64,000 nucleotides of DNA from Hymenobacter sp. 5317J-9 (lineage in GTDB: Bacteria > Bacteroidota > Bacteroidia > Cytophagales > Hymenobacteraceae). The stretch spans positions 3,782,001 to 3,846,000 of the forward strand of contig NZ_CP095050.1 of assembly GCF_022921075.1 (NCBI RefSeq). Reading direction: 5' to 3'. A program made the translations under genes and the position numbers. Positions within the stretch are counted from its first letter, which is position 1, and each line of letters begins with the position of its first letter. Below the pieces are notes generated by a model, which was given only the letters and a program-made list of their open reading frames with translations, was not told where the DNA came from and ran no database searches. Shown in pieces: positions 51,433 to 60,284 of the stretch.

Positions 51433-51726
51433 CCGCCGACTACGTCGGGAACGACGCAGTTGTTGCGTAGTTCCGGGAACGATTGCGTGAGTTTTTTGGC
51501 CGATTTAAAGCTCGTTTTGGGCATTTCAGTGAGTAATTAATTACCTTAGGGAAGAAGCAAAAAATGGCTCTACGCTGCAGAAAAGGCATTTATGACCAGC
51601 ATTACCGTCGATGTTAATGAGAACTTCATACTCATGATAATATCGTACAATAAGTTAGTTAAAACGGACATATTCTCCTTTCGCAACGTGGATAACTTGC
51701 TGCTCTTCTGAAGCTATCCACCAATC
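51433..51726. promoter_or_regulatory. intergenic region upstream of DUF3826-susC-susD
   Basis: An AT-richer gap of 294 bp between the BASS transporter and the DUF3826 gene. It contains a hairpin (51448-51474) and then AT-rich sequence (for example CATGATAATATCGTACAATA), where the promoter of the DUF3826-susC-susD unit is likely. No exact TAnnTTTG box was found. Confidence 0.4.
51448..51474 (+). terminator. possible terminator after BASS gene
   Basis: Stem GGAACGACGCA/TGCGTAGTTCC with a 5-nt loop and one mismatch. A run of six T occurs 18 nt later (51492-51497), farther than in a classic intrinsic terminator. Confidence 0.4.
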
Positions 51727-52416
51727 ATGAATAACGTAGTGAGAAGCCTGTTTCTGGCAGGCTTGTTTTCCACCGCTTCCCTGCTTCCCGCTTCGGCGCA
51801 GGCGCCCGCGCCCACCGAAACCAAAGAGGCCGCCTATACGCGCACCATCACGGAGCGCGCGGCCAAGATTGTGGGCAAGATTGACGGGTTGAAAGCGAAG
51901 GACTCGGTGCAGGTGCGCGATGTGATTGCCGACCAGTACCGCGCCCTCAACGACATCTACGAGCAGCAAAAAACCCGCAAGGCCGCCCTCAAGGCCCAGC
52001 CGGCCACCGAGACCACCAAAGCCGAGCTGGCCAAAGTGGAAGCCGAAACCACGGCCGCTATTGACAAGCTGCACCCGCAGTTCCTCAAGAAGCTGGGCCG
52101 CCGCCTCACGCCGGCCCAGATTGACCAGGTGAAGGACGGCATGACCTACGGCGTGCTGCCCATCACGATGACGGCCTACAACGACATGCTGCCCAGCCTC
52201 ACGGCCGAGCAAAAAGCCCAGATGCTGGCCTGGCTCACCGAAGCCCGCGAGCACGCCATGGACGGCGGCACCTCGGAGCAGAAGCACGCCTGGTTTGGCA
52301 AGTACAAAGGCCGCATCAACAACTACCTCTCGGCTGCCGGCATCGACATGAACCAGGCCGGCAAGGACTGGCAGGCCCGCATCGCGGCCCGCAAGGCCGC
52401 CGCCGGCGCTCAATAA
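51727..52416 (+). CDS. DUF3826-family secreted protein
   Basis: A 229-residue exported protein (signal peptide ending LPASAQ), helical and lysine/alanine-rich. Recognisable DUF3826 segments are ERAAKIVGKIDGLKAKDSVQ, VRDVIADQYRALNDIYEQQK, DGMTYGVLPITMTAYNDMLP and AREHAMDGGTSEQKHAWFGK. The family recurs in Bacteroidota pectin loci but has no established biochemical role as far as I know. It is encoded 40 bp ahead of SusC and shares its strand, suggesting a structural or processing role at the cell envelope. No catalytic motif is evident. Confidence 0.85.
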   Translation: MNNVVRSLFLAGLFSTASLLPASAQAPAPTETKEAAYTRTITERAAKIVGKIDGLKAKDSVQVRDVIADQYRALNDIYEQQKTRKAALKAQPATETTKAELAKVEAETTAAIDKLHPQFLKKLGRRLTPAQIDQVKDGMTYGVLPITMTAYNDMLPSLTAEQKAQMLAWLTEAREHAMDGGTSEQKHAWFGKYKGRINNYLSAAGIDMNQAGKDWQARIAARKAAAGAQ

Positions 52417-52456
52417 GTTTTCTCACCTTTTTCTCAGTTTAACCCACCAAACTGTT

Positions 52457-55400
52457 ATGTCCCAATCGTTACGAGCCCATCTGCCCCTGCCTGCGGGGGC
52501 ACCCACCCGACTGGCATGCGCGCTGCTCGTGGGCGGGGCCTTGCTGGGCACCGACCCCGCCCAGGCCGCCGTGGCTGGCCCGCCGGCCAAGACCAAATCG
52601 TCCAAAGGCATCACCGTGGGCTTCACCGGCCTGGTGAAGGACTCGAAGGGCAACCCGCTGCCGGGCGTGACGGTGCTCATCAAGGGCACCAAAACGGGCA
52701 CCAGCTCGGGCCCGGACGGCACGTTCCATTTCAACCTGCCCACCGGCAACGAGACGCTCATTTTCAGCTTCATCGGCTTTAAGAGCCAGGAAATTGCGGT
52801 GAACGGCCGCACCTCGCTCGAAGTGAGCCTCGAAGACGATAACACTGCCCTGGATGAGGCAGTCGTGGTGGGCTACGGTACTCAAAACCGGGCCACCATG
52901 ACCGGGGCCGTGGCCACGGTGGATATGCAAAAGATTCAGGACCTGCCGGTGGGCAGCCTGTCCACAGCGCTGCAGGGGCAGCTGCCCGGCGTGGGCGTGA
53001 GCGGCGGCACGGGCCGCCCCGGCGACGCCGGCGCCATCACCATTCGCAACCCCATCATCCTGTCGAAGGACGGCGGCACGCTGCGGCCCCTGTTCGTCAT
53101 CGACGGCGTGGTGCGCACCGAGGACGACTTCAACGTGCTCGACCAGTCGGAAGTCGAGTCGATTTCCATTCTGAAAGATGCGGCGGCCGCCATCTACGGC
53201 GCCCGCGGCGGCCAGGGCGTGGTGCTGCTCACCACGCGGCGCGGCCAGATTGGCGCGCCCAAGTTCAGCTACAGCGGCTCGGTGGGCGCCACCGACGCCC
53301 TCATGCTGCCCAAGATGATGAACGGCTACCAGCAGGCCGTGTACCTCAACGACCTGAACACGGCGGCCGGCAAGGCGCCCACGGACGCATCGATTTACAC
53401 GCCCGATGAGCTGGAGTATTTCAAAAACAACAACACCAACTGGCTGAAAACGGCCTGGCAGCCCGCCATCTTGACGCGCCACGCCCTGAACATGAGCGGC
53501 GGCTCGGACCGGGTGACCTACTTCGCGGGCCTGTCCTACAACTACCAGAACGCCAACTTCGACAACATCAACTCCAACAAGTGGACCTACCGCGCCAGCA
53601 CCGACGTGAAGGTGGCCCGCGGCCTGAAGGCCGGCTTGTCGGTGAGCGGCGACTTGTCGAACAAGCGCATGTACTACCTCAAGCAGGGGGGCGAGAACGT
53701 GGAAAACGACATGAAGAGTTTGCTCTACACGCCGCAGTTCGCGCCCATCTACGTGAACGGCCTGCCCACGCTGCTCTCGACGAGCAGCAACACCAACACC
53801 ATCGACGCCTTCAACTTCTTTGAGGTGCAGAAGTCGGACAACTTCACGGCCACCCGCAACACGGGCCTGAACGTGACGGCCAACATCGACTACGAGCTGC
53901 CCTTCCTGAAGGGCCTGAAGGCCCGGGTGCTGTACAGCAAAACCATGGACAACACCTTTGGCAAGCAGTACGGCACGAAGTACAACGTGTACCAGTTTAA
54001 CATGCTGGGCGACCACAAGCACATCTACGGCGGCGACGTGAGCAAGGTGGTGAGCCTGAACAACGGCGACCGGGTGCGCCTGAACCCCAACTACTTCGAC
54101 AGCTACCAGCTGAACGGCTACCTGTCGTATGACCGGCAGTTTGGCCAGCACCACGTGTCGGCCATTGCCTTCTTCGAGCAGTCGGAAACCCACATCGACG
54201 GGGTGGCCGCCATGGCCGAGGGCGTCATCATCGGCGGCCTGCCCAACCAGAACTACGCCACCGGCACCCAGACGACCACCGAAACCGAATCGGAAGCCGG
54301 GACGCTGTCGTACGCCGGCCGCTTCAACTACGACTACGCCGGCAAGTACCTGCTCGAAACCACGCTGCGCTACGACGCCTCCACCAACTTCGCGCCGGAG
54401 TACCGCTGGGGCCTATTTCCGTCGTTCTCGGCCGGCTGGGTGGTGTCGGAAGAGTCGTTCTTCAAGAACAACGTGTCTTTCGTTAACTTCCTGAAGCTGC
54501 GCGGCTCGCTGGGCTTCCTAGGCTCCGACGCCACCAAGCCCTACAACTGGCAAACCAACTACGCCCTGCAAACCGGTAAGGGCGCCGTGTTCGGCGGCAA
54601 CGTTGACCGCCCGCTCATTTTCGCCGCCAACAACGCGCTGGCCAACCGCGCCGCCCGCTGGGACGACGACACCAAGTACAACGCCGGCCTTGACGCCCAG
54701 TTCTTCGGCGGCCGCCTCTCGCTGGGCGTGGATTACTTCTACGACCACCGCTACAACATGCTGACGTCCCTCACGGGCTCGGCCCCGCTGCTGATTGGCG
54801 CGTCGCTGCCGTCGGAAAACTACTCGTCGGTCGACGGCTTCGGCTACGAAATCTCGGTGGGCTACGGCGACAAAATCACGCAGGACCTGTCGTTCCGCCT
54901 CAACACGTTCTTCAGCTATAGCGACAACAAGCAGATTCTGGTGGACGTGCCCAAGGGCCAGCTTGGCCAGTGGGACGACCCGACGGGCAACTCGACCGAC
55001 CAGGGCGTGGTGGGCTACAAGTACCTGGGCATGATGCGCACGCAGCAAGACGTGGACGCCTACCTGAGCGCCCACCCCGGCTACACCGTGATGGGCTTGC
55101 CGCTGAAGCCGGGCATGCTGTACTACGAAGACATCCGCGGCCCCAAGGACGCCAACGGCAACTACACCGCCCCCGACGGCAAAATCACCGACGTGGACCA
55201 GACCTTCCTGACGCCCAAGAAGGACAACCACTACGGCATCGGCTTCAACCCCACCATCAGCTACAAGTCGCTCACCATCTCGGCCACCATGGGCATCTCG
55301 TGGGGCGGCCAGGCGGTGGTGGAGTCGGCGGCCCGCAAGCAGGCCACGGCTACCTCCAACCGTCCCGAGTTCTGGGCCGACCACTGGACACCCGACAACA

Positions 55401-55684
55401 CCAACGCCACCTACCCGGCCCCCTACTACAAGGATTCGTACGACCTGGCTTCGTCGTTCTGGTTCCGCAGCTCGCTGTCGGCCGGCATGCGCAACGCCAA
55501 CGTGTCGTACGCCCTGCCCACGCAGCTCACCAACCGCTTCGGCATGTCGTCGGTGCGCATGTACTTCACGGCCATCAACCCGCTCAACTTCTACAATCCC
55601 TACAGCTACAAAGTGTTTTCGGGGGCGTACGACGCCTACCCCACCCTGCGCTCGCTGTCGTTTGGTTTGAACATTGGCCTCTAA
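52457..55684 (+). CDS. SusC/RagA-type TonB-dependent outer-membrane transporter
   Basis: A 1075-residue outer-membrane barrel. Signal peptide region to about residue 38, then a carboxypeptidase-regulatory-like domain (GLVKDSKGNPLPGVTVLIKG), TonB-box and plug region (LDEAVVVGYGTQNRATMTGA, LSTALQGQLPGVGVSGGTGR, VESISILKDAAAAIYGARGG), then the 22-strand barrel ending SFGLNIGL. SusC proteins import glycans with energy from TonB, gated by the SusD lid encoded 19 bp downstream. It is the only SusC in the window and would serve the surrounding pectinases. No FecI/FecR pair is adjacent, so regulation is not by anti-sigma signalling here. Confidence 0.97.
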   Translation: MSQSLRAHLPLPAGAPTRLACALLVGGALLGTDPAQAAVAGPPAKTKSSKGITVGFTGLVKDSKGNPLPGVTVLIKGTKTGTSSGPDGTFHFNLPTGNETLIFSFIGFKSQEIAVNGRTSLEVSLEDDNTALDEAVVVGYGTQNRATMTGAVATVDMQKIQDLPVGSLSTALQGQLPGVGVSGGTGRPGDAGAITIRNPIILSKDGGTLRPLFVIDGVVRTEDDFNVLDQSEVESISILKDAAAAIYGARGGQGVVLLTTRRGQIGAPKFSYSGSVGATDALMLPKMMNGYQQAVYLNDLNTAAGKAPTDASIYTPDELEYFKNNNTNWLKTAWQPAILTRHALNMSGGSDRVTYFAGLSYNYQNANFDNINSNKWTYRASTDVKVARGLKAGLSVSGDLSNKRMYYLKQGGENVENDMKSLLYTPQFAPIYVNGLPTLLSTSSNTNTIDAFNFFEVQKSDNFTATRNTGLNVTANIDYELPFLKGLKARVLYSKTMDNTFGKQYGTKYNVYQFNMLGDHKHIYGGDVSKVVSLNNGDRVRLNPNYFDSYQLNGYLSYDRQFGQHHVSAIAFFEQSETHIDGVAAMAEGVIIGGLPNQNYATGTQTTTETESEAGTLSYAGRFNYDYAGKYLLETTLRYDASTNFAPEYRWGLFPSFSAGWVVSEESFFKNNVSFVNFLKLRGSLGFLGSDATKPYNWQTNYALQTGKGAVFGGNVDRPLIFAANNALANRAARWDDDTKYNAGLDAQFFGGRLSLGVDYFYDHRYNMLTSLTGSAPLLIGASLPSENYSSVDGFGYEISVGYGDKITQDLSFRLNTFFSYSDNKQILVDVPKGQLGQWDDPTGNSTDQGVVGYKYLGMMRTQQDVDAYLSAHPGYTVMGLPLKPGMLYYEDIRGPKDANGNYTAPDGKITDVDQTFLTPKKDNHYGIGFNPTISYKSLTISATMGISWGGQAVVESAARKQATATSNRPEFWADHWTPDNTNATYPAPYYKDSYDLASSFWFRSSLSAGMRNANVSYALPTQLTNRFGMSSVRMYFTAINPLNFYNPYSYKVFSGAYDAYPTLRSLSFGLNIGL

Positions 55685-55703
55685 TTCCCACCCCACCGGT
55701 ATC

Positions 55704-57509
55704 ATGAAATCGTTTCTGAAATACTCCGCGCTGGCCCTGGCCACCGGCGCCGCGCTGGCCCTGGGCAGCTGCGAGAAAGCCCTGGACAAGATAAACCTGG
55801 GCGCCACCCCCGGCGACCTGATTTACAACGACTCGACCCTGGCTAACCTGAGCCTGAACTACATCTACGACCAGAACCTGCCGCTGTGGTTTGGCATGGG
55901 CGGCATCGGCTTCTCGGCCGTGAACCCCACTGGCCTCTCCGACGAGTCGTTTGCCGACAACGCCTACCTGCAGGGCACCGTGCAGCCGAACGACGTGACG
56001 GACTTCGGCACCACCCTGGACAAGGGCAACAACTACGGGAAAATCCGGACCATTAATATGTTCATCCGGGACGTGCGGGCCGGCAGCTTGCCGGCGGGCA
56101 CCAAAAACCGCCTGATTGCGCAAGCGCAGTTTTTCCGGGCCTGGCGCTATTTCGACCTCGTGCGCCTCTACGGCGGGGTGCCGCTGGTGATGAGCCCGCT
56201 CAACGGCGTGGGCTCCGAAGCCCGCGACCTCACCTACCTGCCCCGCAACACCACCACCGAAACCTACGCCGCCATCGCGGCCGACCTGGACTCGGCGGCC
56301 CGCGCGCTGCCCGGCAAGTGGCCGGCTTCGGCCGACTGGGGCCACATCACGAAGGGCGCCGCGCTAGCTTTCAAAGGCCGGGCGCTGCTCTACGCCGCCA
56401 GCCCGCAGTTCAACCCCGGCGACGACGTGGCCCGCTGGCAGGCTGCCTACGACGCCAGCCTGGCCGCCAAAAACACGCTCTCGGCCAACGGCTACGCCCT
56501 GCACGCTTCCTACGACCAGATGTGGTTTCAGGAAGTGAACAACCCCGAGGCGGTGATGATTACCGGCTTCAACACCTCAAGCGGCGACCAGACCAAGAAA
56601 AACAACACCTACGACAACGGCACCCGGCCTTCGTACACCGGCACCGGCGGCGGCTCGAACCAGCCCACCTGGGACATGGTGCAGGCCTACCCCATGCTCG
56701 ACGGCAAGCGCCCCGGCCAGTCGACGCGCTACGTGTACAGCCAGCAGCTATTTTACAAAAACCGCGACCCGCGCTTCGACAAGACCATTGCCTACAACGG
56801 CTGCGTGTGGCCCCTCAACGGCAATACCTCCTACCGCCTCTGGACCTACTACAAGGGCACGGCTTCGGTGGAAACCAAAGCCAGCACCACCAGCTTCTAC
56901 ACCCGCAAGGCCATCAACCCCACCGTGGACGTGAGCTCGGCCGTGTACGTGGGCACCGACTGGATGGAGATTCGCTACGCCGAAGTGCTGCTGAACCTGG
57001 CCGAAGCCGCCTGCGGCATCAACGACCTGACCACGGCCTTCGACCAGCTGAAAGCCATCCGCAAGCGCGCCGGCATCGAGGCCGGCACCGACGGCAACTA
57101 CGGCCTGACCACCGGCATGAGCCGCACGCAGATGTTCGACGCCATTCTGTACGAGCGCCAGATTGAGTTCGCCTTCGAGGGCAAGCGCTTTTGGGACCTG
57201 CGCCGCTGGCGCAAGCTCGAAAGCACGCTCAACGGCAAGCGCCGCCTGGGCCTGACCATCACGCTGACGGCCACGGCTCCGAGCGACTTCGCCACGACCC
57301 GCGATGCCCTGGCCGCGGCCCCCGGCGGCCTCGACAACATCTACACCAACTACTTCACCATCGCCACCAAGCAAGTGGACACGAAGTACAACATCGCCTA
57401 CAAGCCGGAGTATTACTTCTTCGCCATCCCGCAGCAGGCCATCGACAACAACCCCAAAGTGCAGCAGAACAACGGCGTTTGGGGCGGGGCGTTCGACCCG
57501 CTGCGCTAA
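55704..57509 (+). CDS. SusD/RagB-type glycan-binding lipoprotein
   Basis: A 601-residue surface lipoprotein. ATG 55704 is favoured because it starts a lipoprotein signal (ALALGSC lipobox, Cys24); an upstream ATG at 55674 lies inside susC. TPR-like helical SusD segments are AQAQFFRAWRYFDLVRLYGG, DLDSAARALPGKWPASADW, TKGAALAFKGRALLYAA, EVLLNLAEAACGINDLTTAF and IEFAFEGKRFWDLRRWRKLE. It captures oligosaccharides at the cell surface and forms the lid on the SusC barrel. The sequence alone does not show which pectic glycan it prefers. A strong hairpin at 57548-57582 closes the transcription unit. Confidence 0.97.
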   Translation: MKSFLKYSALALATGAALALGSCEKALDKINLGATPGDLIYNDSTLANLSLNYIYDQNLPLWFGMGGIGFSAVNPTGLSDESFADNAYLQGTVQPNDVTDFGTTLDKGNNYGKIRTINMFIRDVRAGSLPAGTKNRLIAQAQFFRAWRYFDLVRLYGGVPLVMSPLNGVGSEARDLTYLPRNTTTETYAAIAADLDSAARALPGKWPASADWGHITKGAALAFKGRALLYAASPQFNPGDDVARWQAAYDASLAAKNTLSANGYALHASYDQMWFQEVNNPEAVMITGFNTSSGDQTKKNNTYDNGTRPSYTGTGGGSNQPTWDMVQAYPMLDGKRPGQSTRYVYSQQLFYKNRDPRFDKTIAYNGCVWPLNGNTSYRLWTYYKGTASVETKASTTSFYTRKAINPTVDVSSAVYVGTDWMEIRYAEVLLNLAEAACGINDLTTAFDQLKAIRKRAGIEAGTDGNYGLTTGMSRTQMFDAILYERQIEFAFEGKRFWDLRRWRKLESTLNGKRRLGLTITLTATAPSDFATTRDALAAAPGGLDNIYTNYFTIATKQVDTKYNIAYKPEYYFFAIPQQAIDNNPKVQQNNGVWGGAFDPLR

Positions 57510-57547
57510 GCGCCAGCACACGGCCCGCACTTGGTTGGGCCCCGGCC

Positions 57548-57582
57548 AACGCGCCGCCATTCTTCGGGAGTGGCGGCGCGTT
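57548..57582 (+). terminator. intrinsic-type terminator after susD
   Basis: A perfect 12-bp stem AACGCGCCGCCA/TGGCGGCGCGTT with an 11-nt loop, followed by GTATTTGT. Confidence 0.7.
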
Positions 57583-57638
57583 GTATTTGTAGAGGGCAGG
57601 CCCGCCTGCTTGCATTCGTCCTTCATCCCCTTTCCTTC

Positions 57639-58403
57639 ATGTTTAGTTTATCCGGAAAAACGGCCGTCATCACCGGCGGCGGCAGCGGCATTGGCCGGGC
57701 CATTGCGTTGTTGTTTGCCCGCCAGGGTGCCGCCGTGCACATCATTGAGTTGAACGCCGACGCCGGCCAGGACGTGGTGGCCGAGATTGAGCAGGCCGGC
57801 GGCCGGGCCGCCGTACACGCTGCCGACGTGAGCCAGCAAGCCGCCGTGGTGGCCGTGTTCCAGGCCATTGGCCGGGTCGATGTGTTGGTGAACAACGCGG
57901 GCATCGCCCACGTGGGCACCGTGGAAACCACCTCCGAAGCCGACTTCGACCGCGTGTACCAGGTGAACGTGAAGGGCGCCTACAACTGCCTGTTCGCCGC
58001 CGTGCCGCTGATGAAGGCCCACGGCGGCGGGGCCATCGTGAACATGGCCTCCATCGCGGCCCACGTAGGCCTCACCGACCGCCTGGCCTACTCCATGAGT
58101 AAGGGCGCCATCTTCGCCATGACGCTCTCGGTAGCGCGCGACTACCTCGGCAGCAACATTCGCTGCAACAGCATCTCGCCGGCCCGGGTGCACACGCCGT
58201 TCGTGGACGGCTTCATCGCCAAAAACTACGCCGGCCAGGAAGCCGAAATCTTCGACAAGCTCTCGAAGAGCCAACCCATCAGCCGCATGGGCCAGCCCGA
58301 CGAAGTGGCTGCCCTGGCCCTGTACCTAGCTTCAGACGAGGCCGGCTTCGTGACCGGCTGCGACTACCCGCTCGACGGCGGCTTCATCAAGCTGAACACC
58401 TAG
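57639..58403 (+). CDS. SDR oxidoreductase, candidate 2-keto-3-deoxy-L-fuconate dehydrogenase
   Basis: A 254-residue cytosolic short-chain dehydrogenase starting at ATG 57639. Cofactor motif [14 protein letters not shown] near residue 87, catalytic Ser in NMASIAAH and YSMSK (Tyr and Lys) near 150 are all intact. It ends in the DGGF motif typical of SDRs. It opens a cassette with an FAH-family hydrolase, a lactonase and a second SDR. That set matches oxidative L-fucose (6-deoxy-sugar) catabolism, in which this enzyme would oxidise the 2-keto-3-deoxy acid to a 2,4-diketo-3-deoxy acid. The substrate assignment rests on context. Confidence 0.85.
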   Translation: MFSLSGKTAVITGGGSGIGRAIALLFARQGAAVHIIELNADAGQDVVAEIEQAGGRAAVHAADVSQQAAVVAVFQAIGRVDVLVNNAGIAHVGTVETTSEADFDRVYQVNVKGAYNCLFAAVPLMKAHGGGAIVNMASIAAHVGLTDRLAYSMSKGAIFAMTLSVARDYLGSNIRCNSISPARVHTPFVDGFIAKNYAGQEAEIFDKLSKSQPISRMGQPDEVAALALYLASDEAGFVTGCDYPLDGGFIKLNT

Positions 58404-58450
58404 CCCGGTCCCAATCCGCCGGCGCCCGTCTTCGCAACAGGACACTACAG

Positions 58451-58485
58451 GAACGTCGCGTCACGGGCCCCGAAGCATCTTTACC
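58451..58485. repeat. Family II repeat, degenerate single arm
   Basis: GAACGTCGCGTCACGGGCCC then CGAAGCATCTTTACC resembles a decayed family II arm adjoining a family I arm. Confidence 0.45.
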
Positions 58486-58496
58486 GCGCCACCTCG

Positions 58497-58542
58497 GCTC
58501 CCCCTCTCCTTTTCGGAGAGGGGGCCGGGGGGTGAGGCGCCC
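58497..58542. repeat. Family I repeat, single arm
   Basis: GGCTCCCCCTCTCCTTTTCG through GGGTGAGGCGCC, one arm of the palindrome. It ends 25 bp before the FAH-family start. Confidence 0.85.
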
Positions 58543-58567
58543 GCCAGCACGTAAACCCACATACCCT

Positions 58568-59425
58568 ATGAAACTCATCCGCTACGGCCAGCCCGGCCAG
58601 GAAAAGCCCGGCGTCATTCTGAATGACCAGCACTACGACGCCTCGGCTTTCGGTGAAGACTACAACGAAGCTTTTTTCGCCACCGACGGCCTCACGCGCC
58701 TGGCCCGGTTCCTGAAAGAAAACGAAGGCCAGCTCCCGCAAATTGGGGCCAATGAGCGGCTGGGCCCGCCGGTGGCGCGGCCGTCCAAGCTGCTCTGCAT
58801 CGGGCTGAACTACGCCGACCACGCCCGCGAAACCGGCGCCACCCCGCCCCCCGAGCCGGTGCTGTTCATGAAATCGACGACGGCCTATGTGGGCCCGAAC
58901 GACGACCTGGTAATCCCCAAAAACTCCGTAAAAACCGACTGGGAAGTGGAGCTGGCCGTGGTCATCGGCAAGCGCGCTTCCTATGTAGAAGAGGCCGACG
59001 CCCACGAGTACATTGCCGGCTACGCCCTGCACAACGACGTGAGCGAGCGGGAGTTTCAGCTGGAGCGCAGCGGCACCTGGGACAAGGGCAAGGGCTGCGA
59101 CACGTTCGCGCCCATCGGCCCTTTCATGGCCACGCCCGACGAAATCGGCGACATCGACAACCTGCGCCTCTGGCTGAGCGTGAACGGGCAGATGATGCAG
59201 GACGGCACCACGGCCAACCTCATTTTCAAGATTCCCTTCCTGATTTCCTACCTCAGCCAGTTTATGACGCTGTTGCCCGGCGACATCATCTCGACGGGCA
59301 CGCCGGCCGGTGTGGGCCTGGGCATGAAACCGCCCGTGTACCTCAAGCCCGGCGACGTGGTGGAGCTGGGCATAACCGGCCTGGGTACCTCGCGCCAAAC
59401 CGTGAAAGCGTATGGCCAGAATTGA
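58568..59425 (+). CDS. fumarylacetoacetate-hydrolase-family enzyme, candidate 2,4-diketo-3-deoxy-L-fuconate hydrolase
   Basis: A 285-residue cytosolic metal-dependent hydrolase starting at ATG 58568. FAH-family features are KLLCIGLNYADHARETGA near residue 80, PVLFMKSTTAYVGPNDDLVI near 97, KTDWEVELAVVIGKRASYVE near 120 (Glu metal ligand), GYALHNDVSEREFQLERSG (Asp) and PGDIISTGTPAGVGLGMKPP near 240. In the oxidative L-fucose route this type cleaves the diketo acid into pyruvate and L-lactate. It overlaps the next gene by 14 bp, so the two are co-translated. Other acylpyruvase functions cannot be excluded. Confidence 0.88.
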   Translation: MKLIRYGQPGQEKPGVILNDQHYDASAFGEDYNEAFFATDGLTRLARFLKENEGQLPQIGANERLGPPVARPSKLLCIGLNYADHARETGATPPPEPVLFMKSTTAYVGPNDDLVIPKNSVKTDWEVELAVVIGKRASYVEEADAHEYIAGYALHNDVSEREFQLERSGTWDKGKGCDTFAPIGPFMATPDEIGDIDNLRLWLSVNGQMMQDGTTANLIFKIPFLISYLSQFMTLLPGDIISTGTPAGVGLGMKPPVYLKPGDVVELGITGLGTSRQTVKAYGQN

Positions 59426-60248
59426 TGCCCACCAGCACTTCTGGCAGTTCGACCCCGTGCGCGACGCTTGGATAACCGACGACATGGCGGCCATCCAGCG
59501 CGACTTTCTACCCGCCGACCTGGAGCCGCTGCTGCTGCAACACGGCTTCGACGGCTGCGTGGTGGTGCAGTCGGACCAGACCGAGGCCGAAAACGAGTTT
59601 CAGCTGGCTAATGCAGCCGCTCACGACTTCATCCAGGGCGTGGTGGGCTGGGTTGATTTGCAGGCCGAGAATGTGACTGAGCGGCTGGCGTACTACAGCC
59701 AGTTTGTGAAGCTGAAGGGCTTCCGCCATGTGCTGCAGGGCGAGGCCGACCGCGCCCTGATGCTGAAGCCAAACTTTCGGCGCGGCATCGGGGCGCTGGC
59801 CGCGCACGGATTCACCTACGACGTGCTGATTTTTCCCGACCAGCTCGGCTTTGCGGCGGAGCTGGCGGCAGCTTTTCCCAACCAACCTTTTGTGCTCGAC
59901 CACTTGGCCAAGCCGCGCATCAAGGACCAACTTATTCATGATTGGGCCCGGGACATTCGGGCCCTGGCGGCGCACGAAAACGTGAGCTGCAAGGTGTCGG
60001 GTATGGTGACGGAAGCCGACTGGCAGCACTGGCAGCCGGCCGATTTCCGTCCCTACCTCGACGCAGTGCTTGAAGCCTTCGGCCCGCGCCGCGTCATGTT
60101 CGGCTCCGATTGGCCGGTGTGCAACGTGGCCGGCGGCTACGGCCGCATGCACGCACTGGTGGCCGACTACGTGGCTCGGCTTTCGCCCACGGAGCAGGCC
60201 GGATTTTGGGGCGGCAACGCCACCGATTTCTATCAACTAACCCATTAA
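59412..60248 (+). CDS. amidohydrolase-family lactonase (COG3618 type), candidate L-fuconolactonase
   Basis: A 278-residue cytosolic TIM-barrel amidohydrolase. Metal-binding motif RIDAHQHFWQFDP at the N-terminus (HxH), further candidate residues in FVLDHLAKPRIK near residue 160 and MFGSDWPVCNVAGG near 235 (Asp). COG3618 enzymes hydrolyse sugar lactones such as L-fucono-1,5-lactone and L-rhamnono-lactone. Its start lies inside the FAH-family gene. Together with the SDRs it fits a lactone-forming dehydrogenase pathway. It ends 36 bp before the next SDR. Confidence 0.88.
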   Translation: MARIDAHQHFWQFDPVRDAWITDDMAAIQRDFLPADLEPLLLQHGFDGCVVVQSDQTEAENEFQLANAAAHDFIQGVVGWVDLQAENVTERLAYYSQFVKLKGFRHVLQGEADRALMLKPNFRRGIGALAAHGFTYDVLIFPDQLGFAAELAAAFPNQPFVLDHLAKPRIKDQLIHDWARDIRALAAHENVSCKVSGMVTEADWQHWQPADFRPYLDAVLEAFGPRRVMFGSDWPVCNVAGGYGRMHALVADYVARLSPTEQAGFWGGNATDFYQLTH

Positions 60249-60284
60249 TTGATAACTGCTCACTGTTACCTATTACCTGAAAAC

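Noticed and set aside
51611..51639. ATGTTA and ATGATA repeats upstream of the DUF3826-susC unit
   Set aside because: They resemble the AraC-type half-sites, but the spacing (23 bp) and the downstream position lack a matching -7 box, so chance in AT-rich DNA is likely.
52469..54193. 574-codon minus-strand ORF opposite susC
   Set aside because: Antisense shadow of SusC, composition driven by codon bias.
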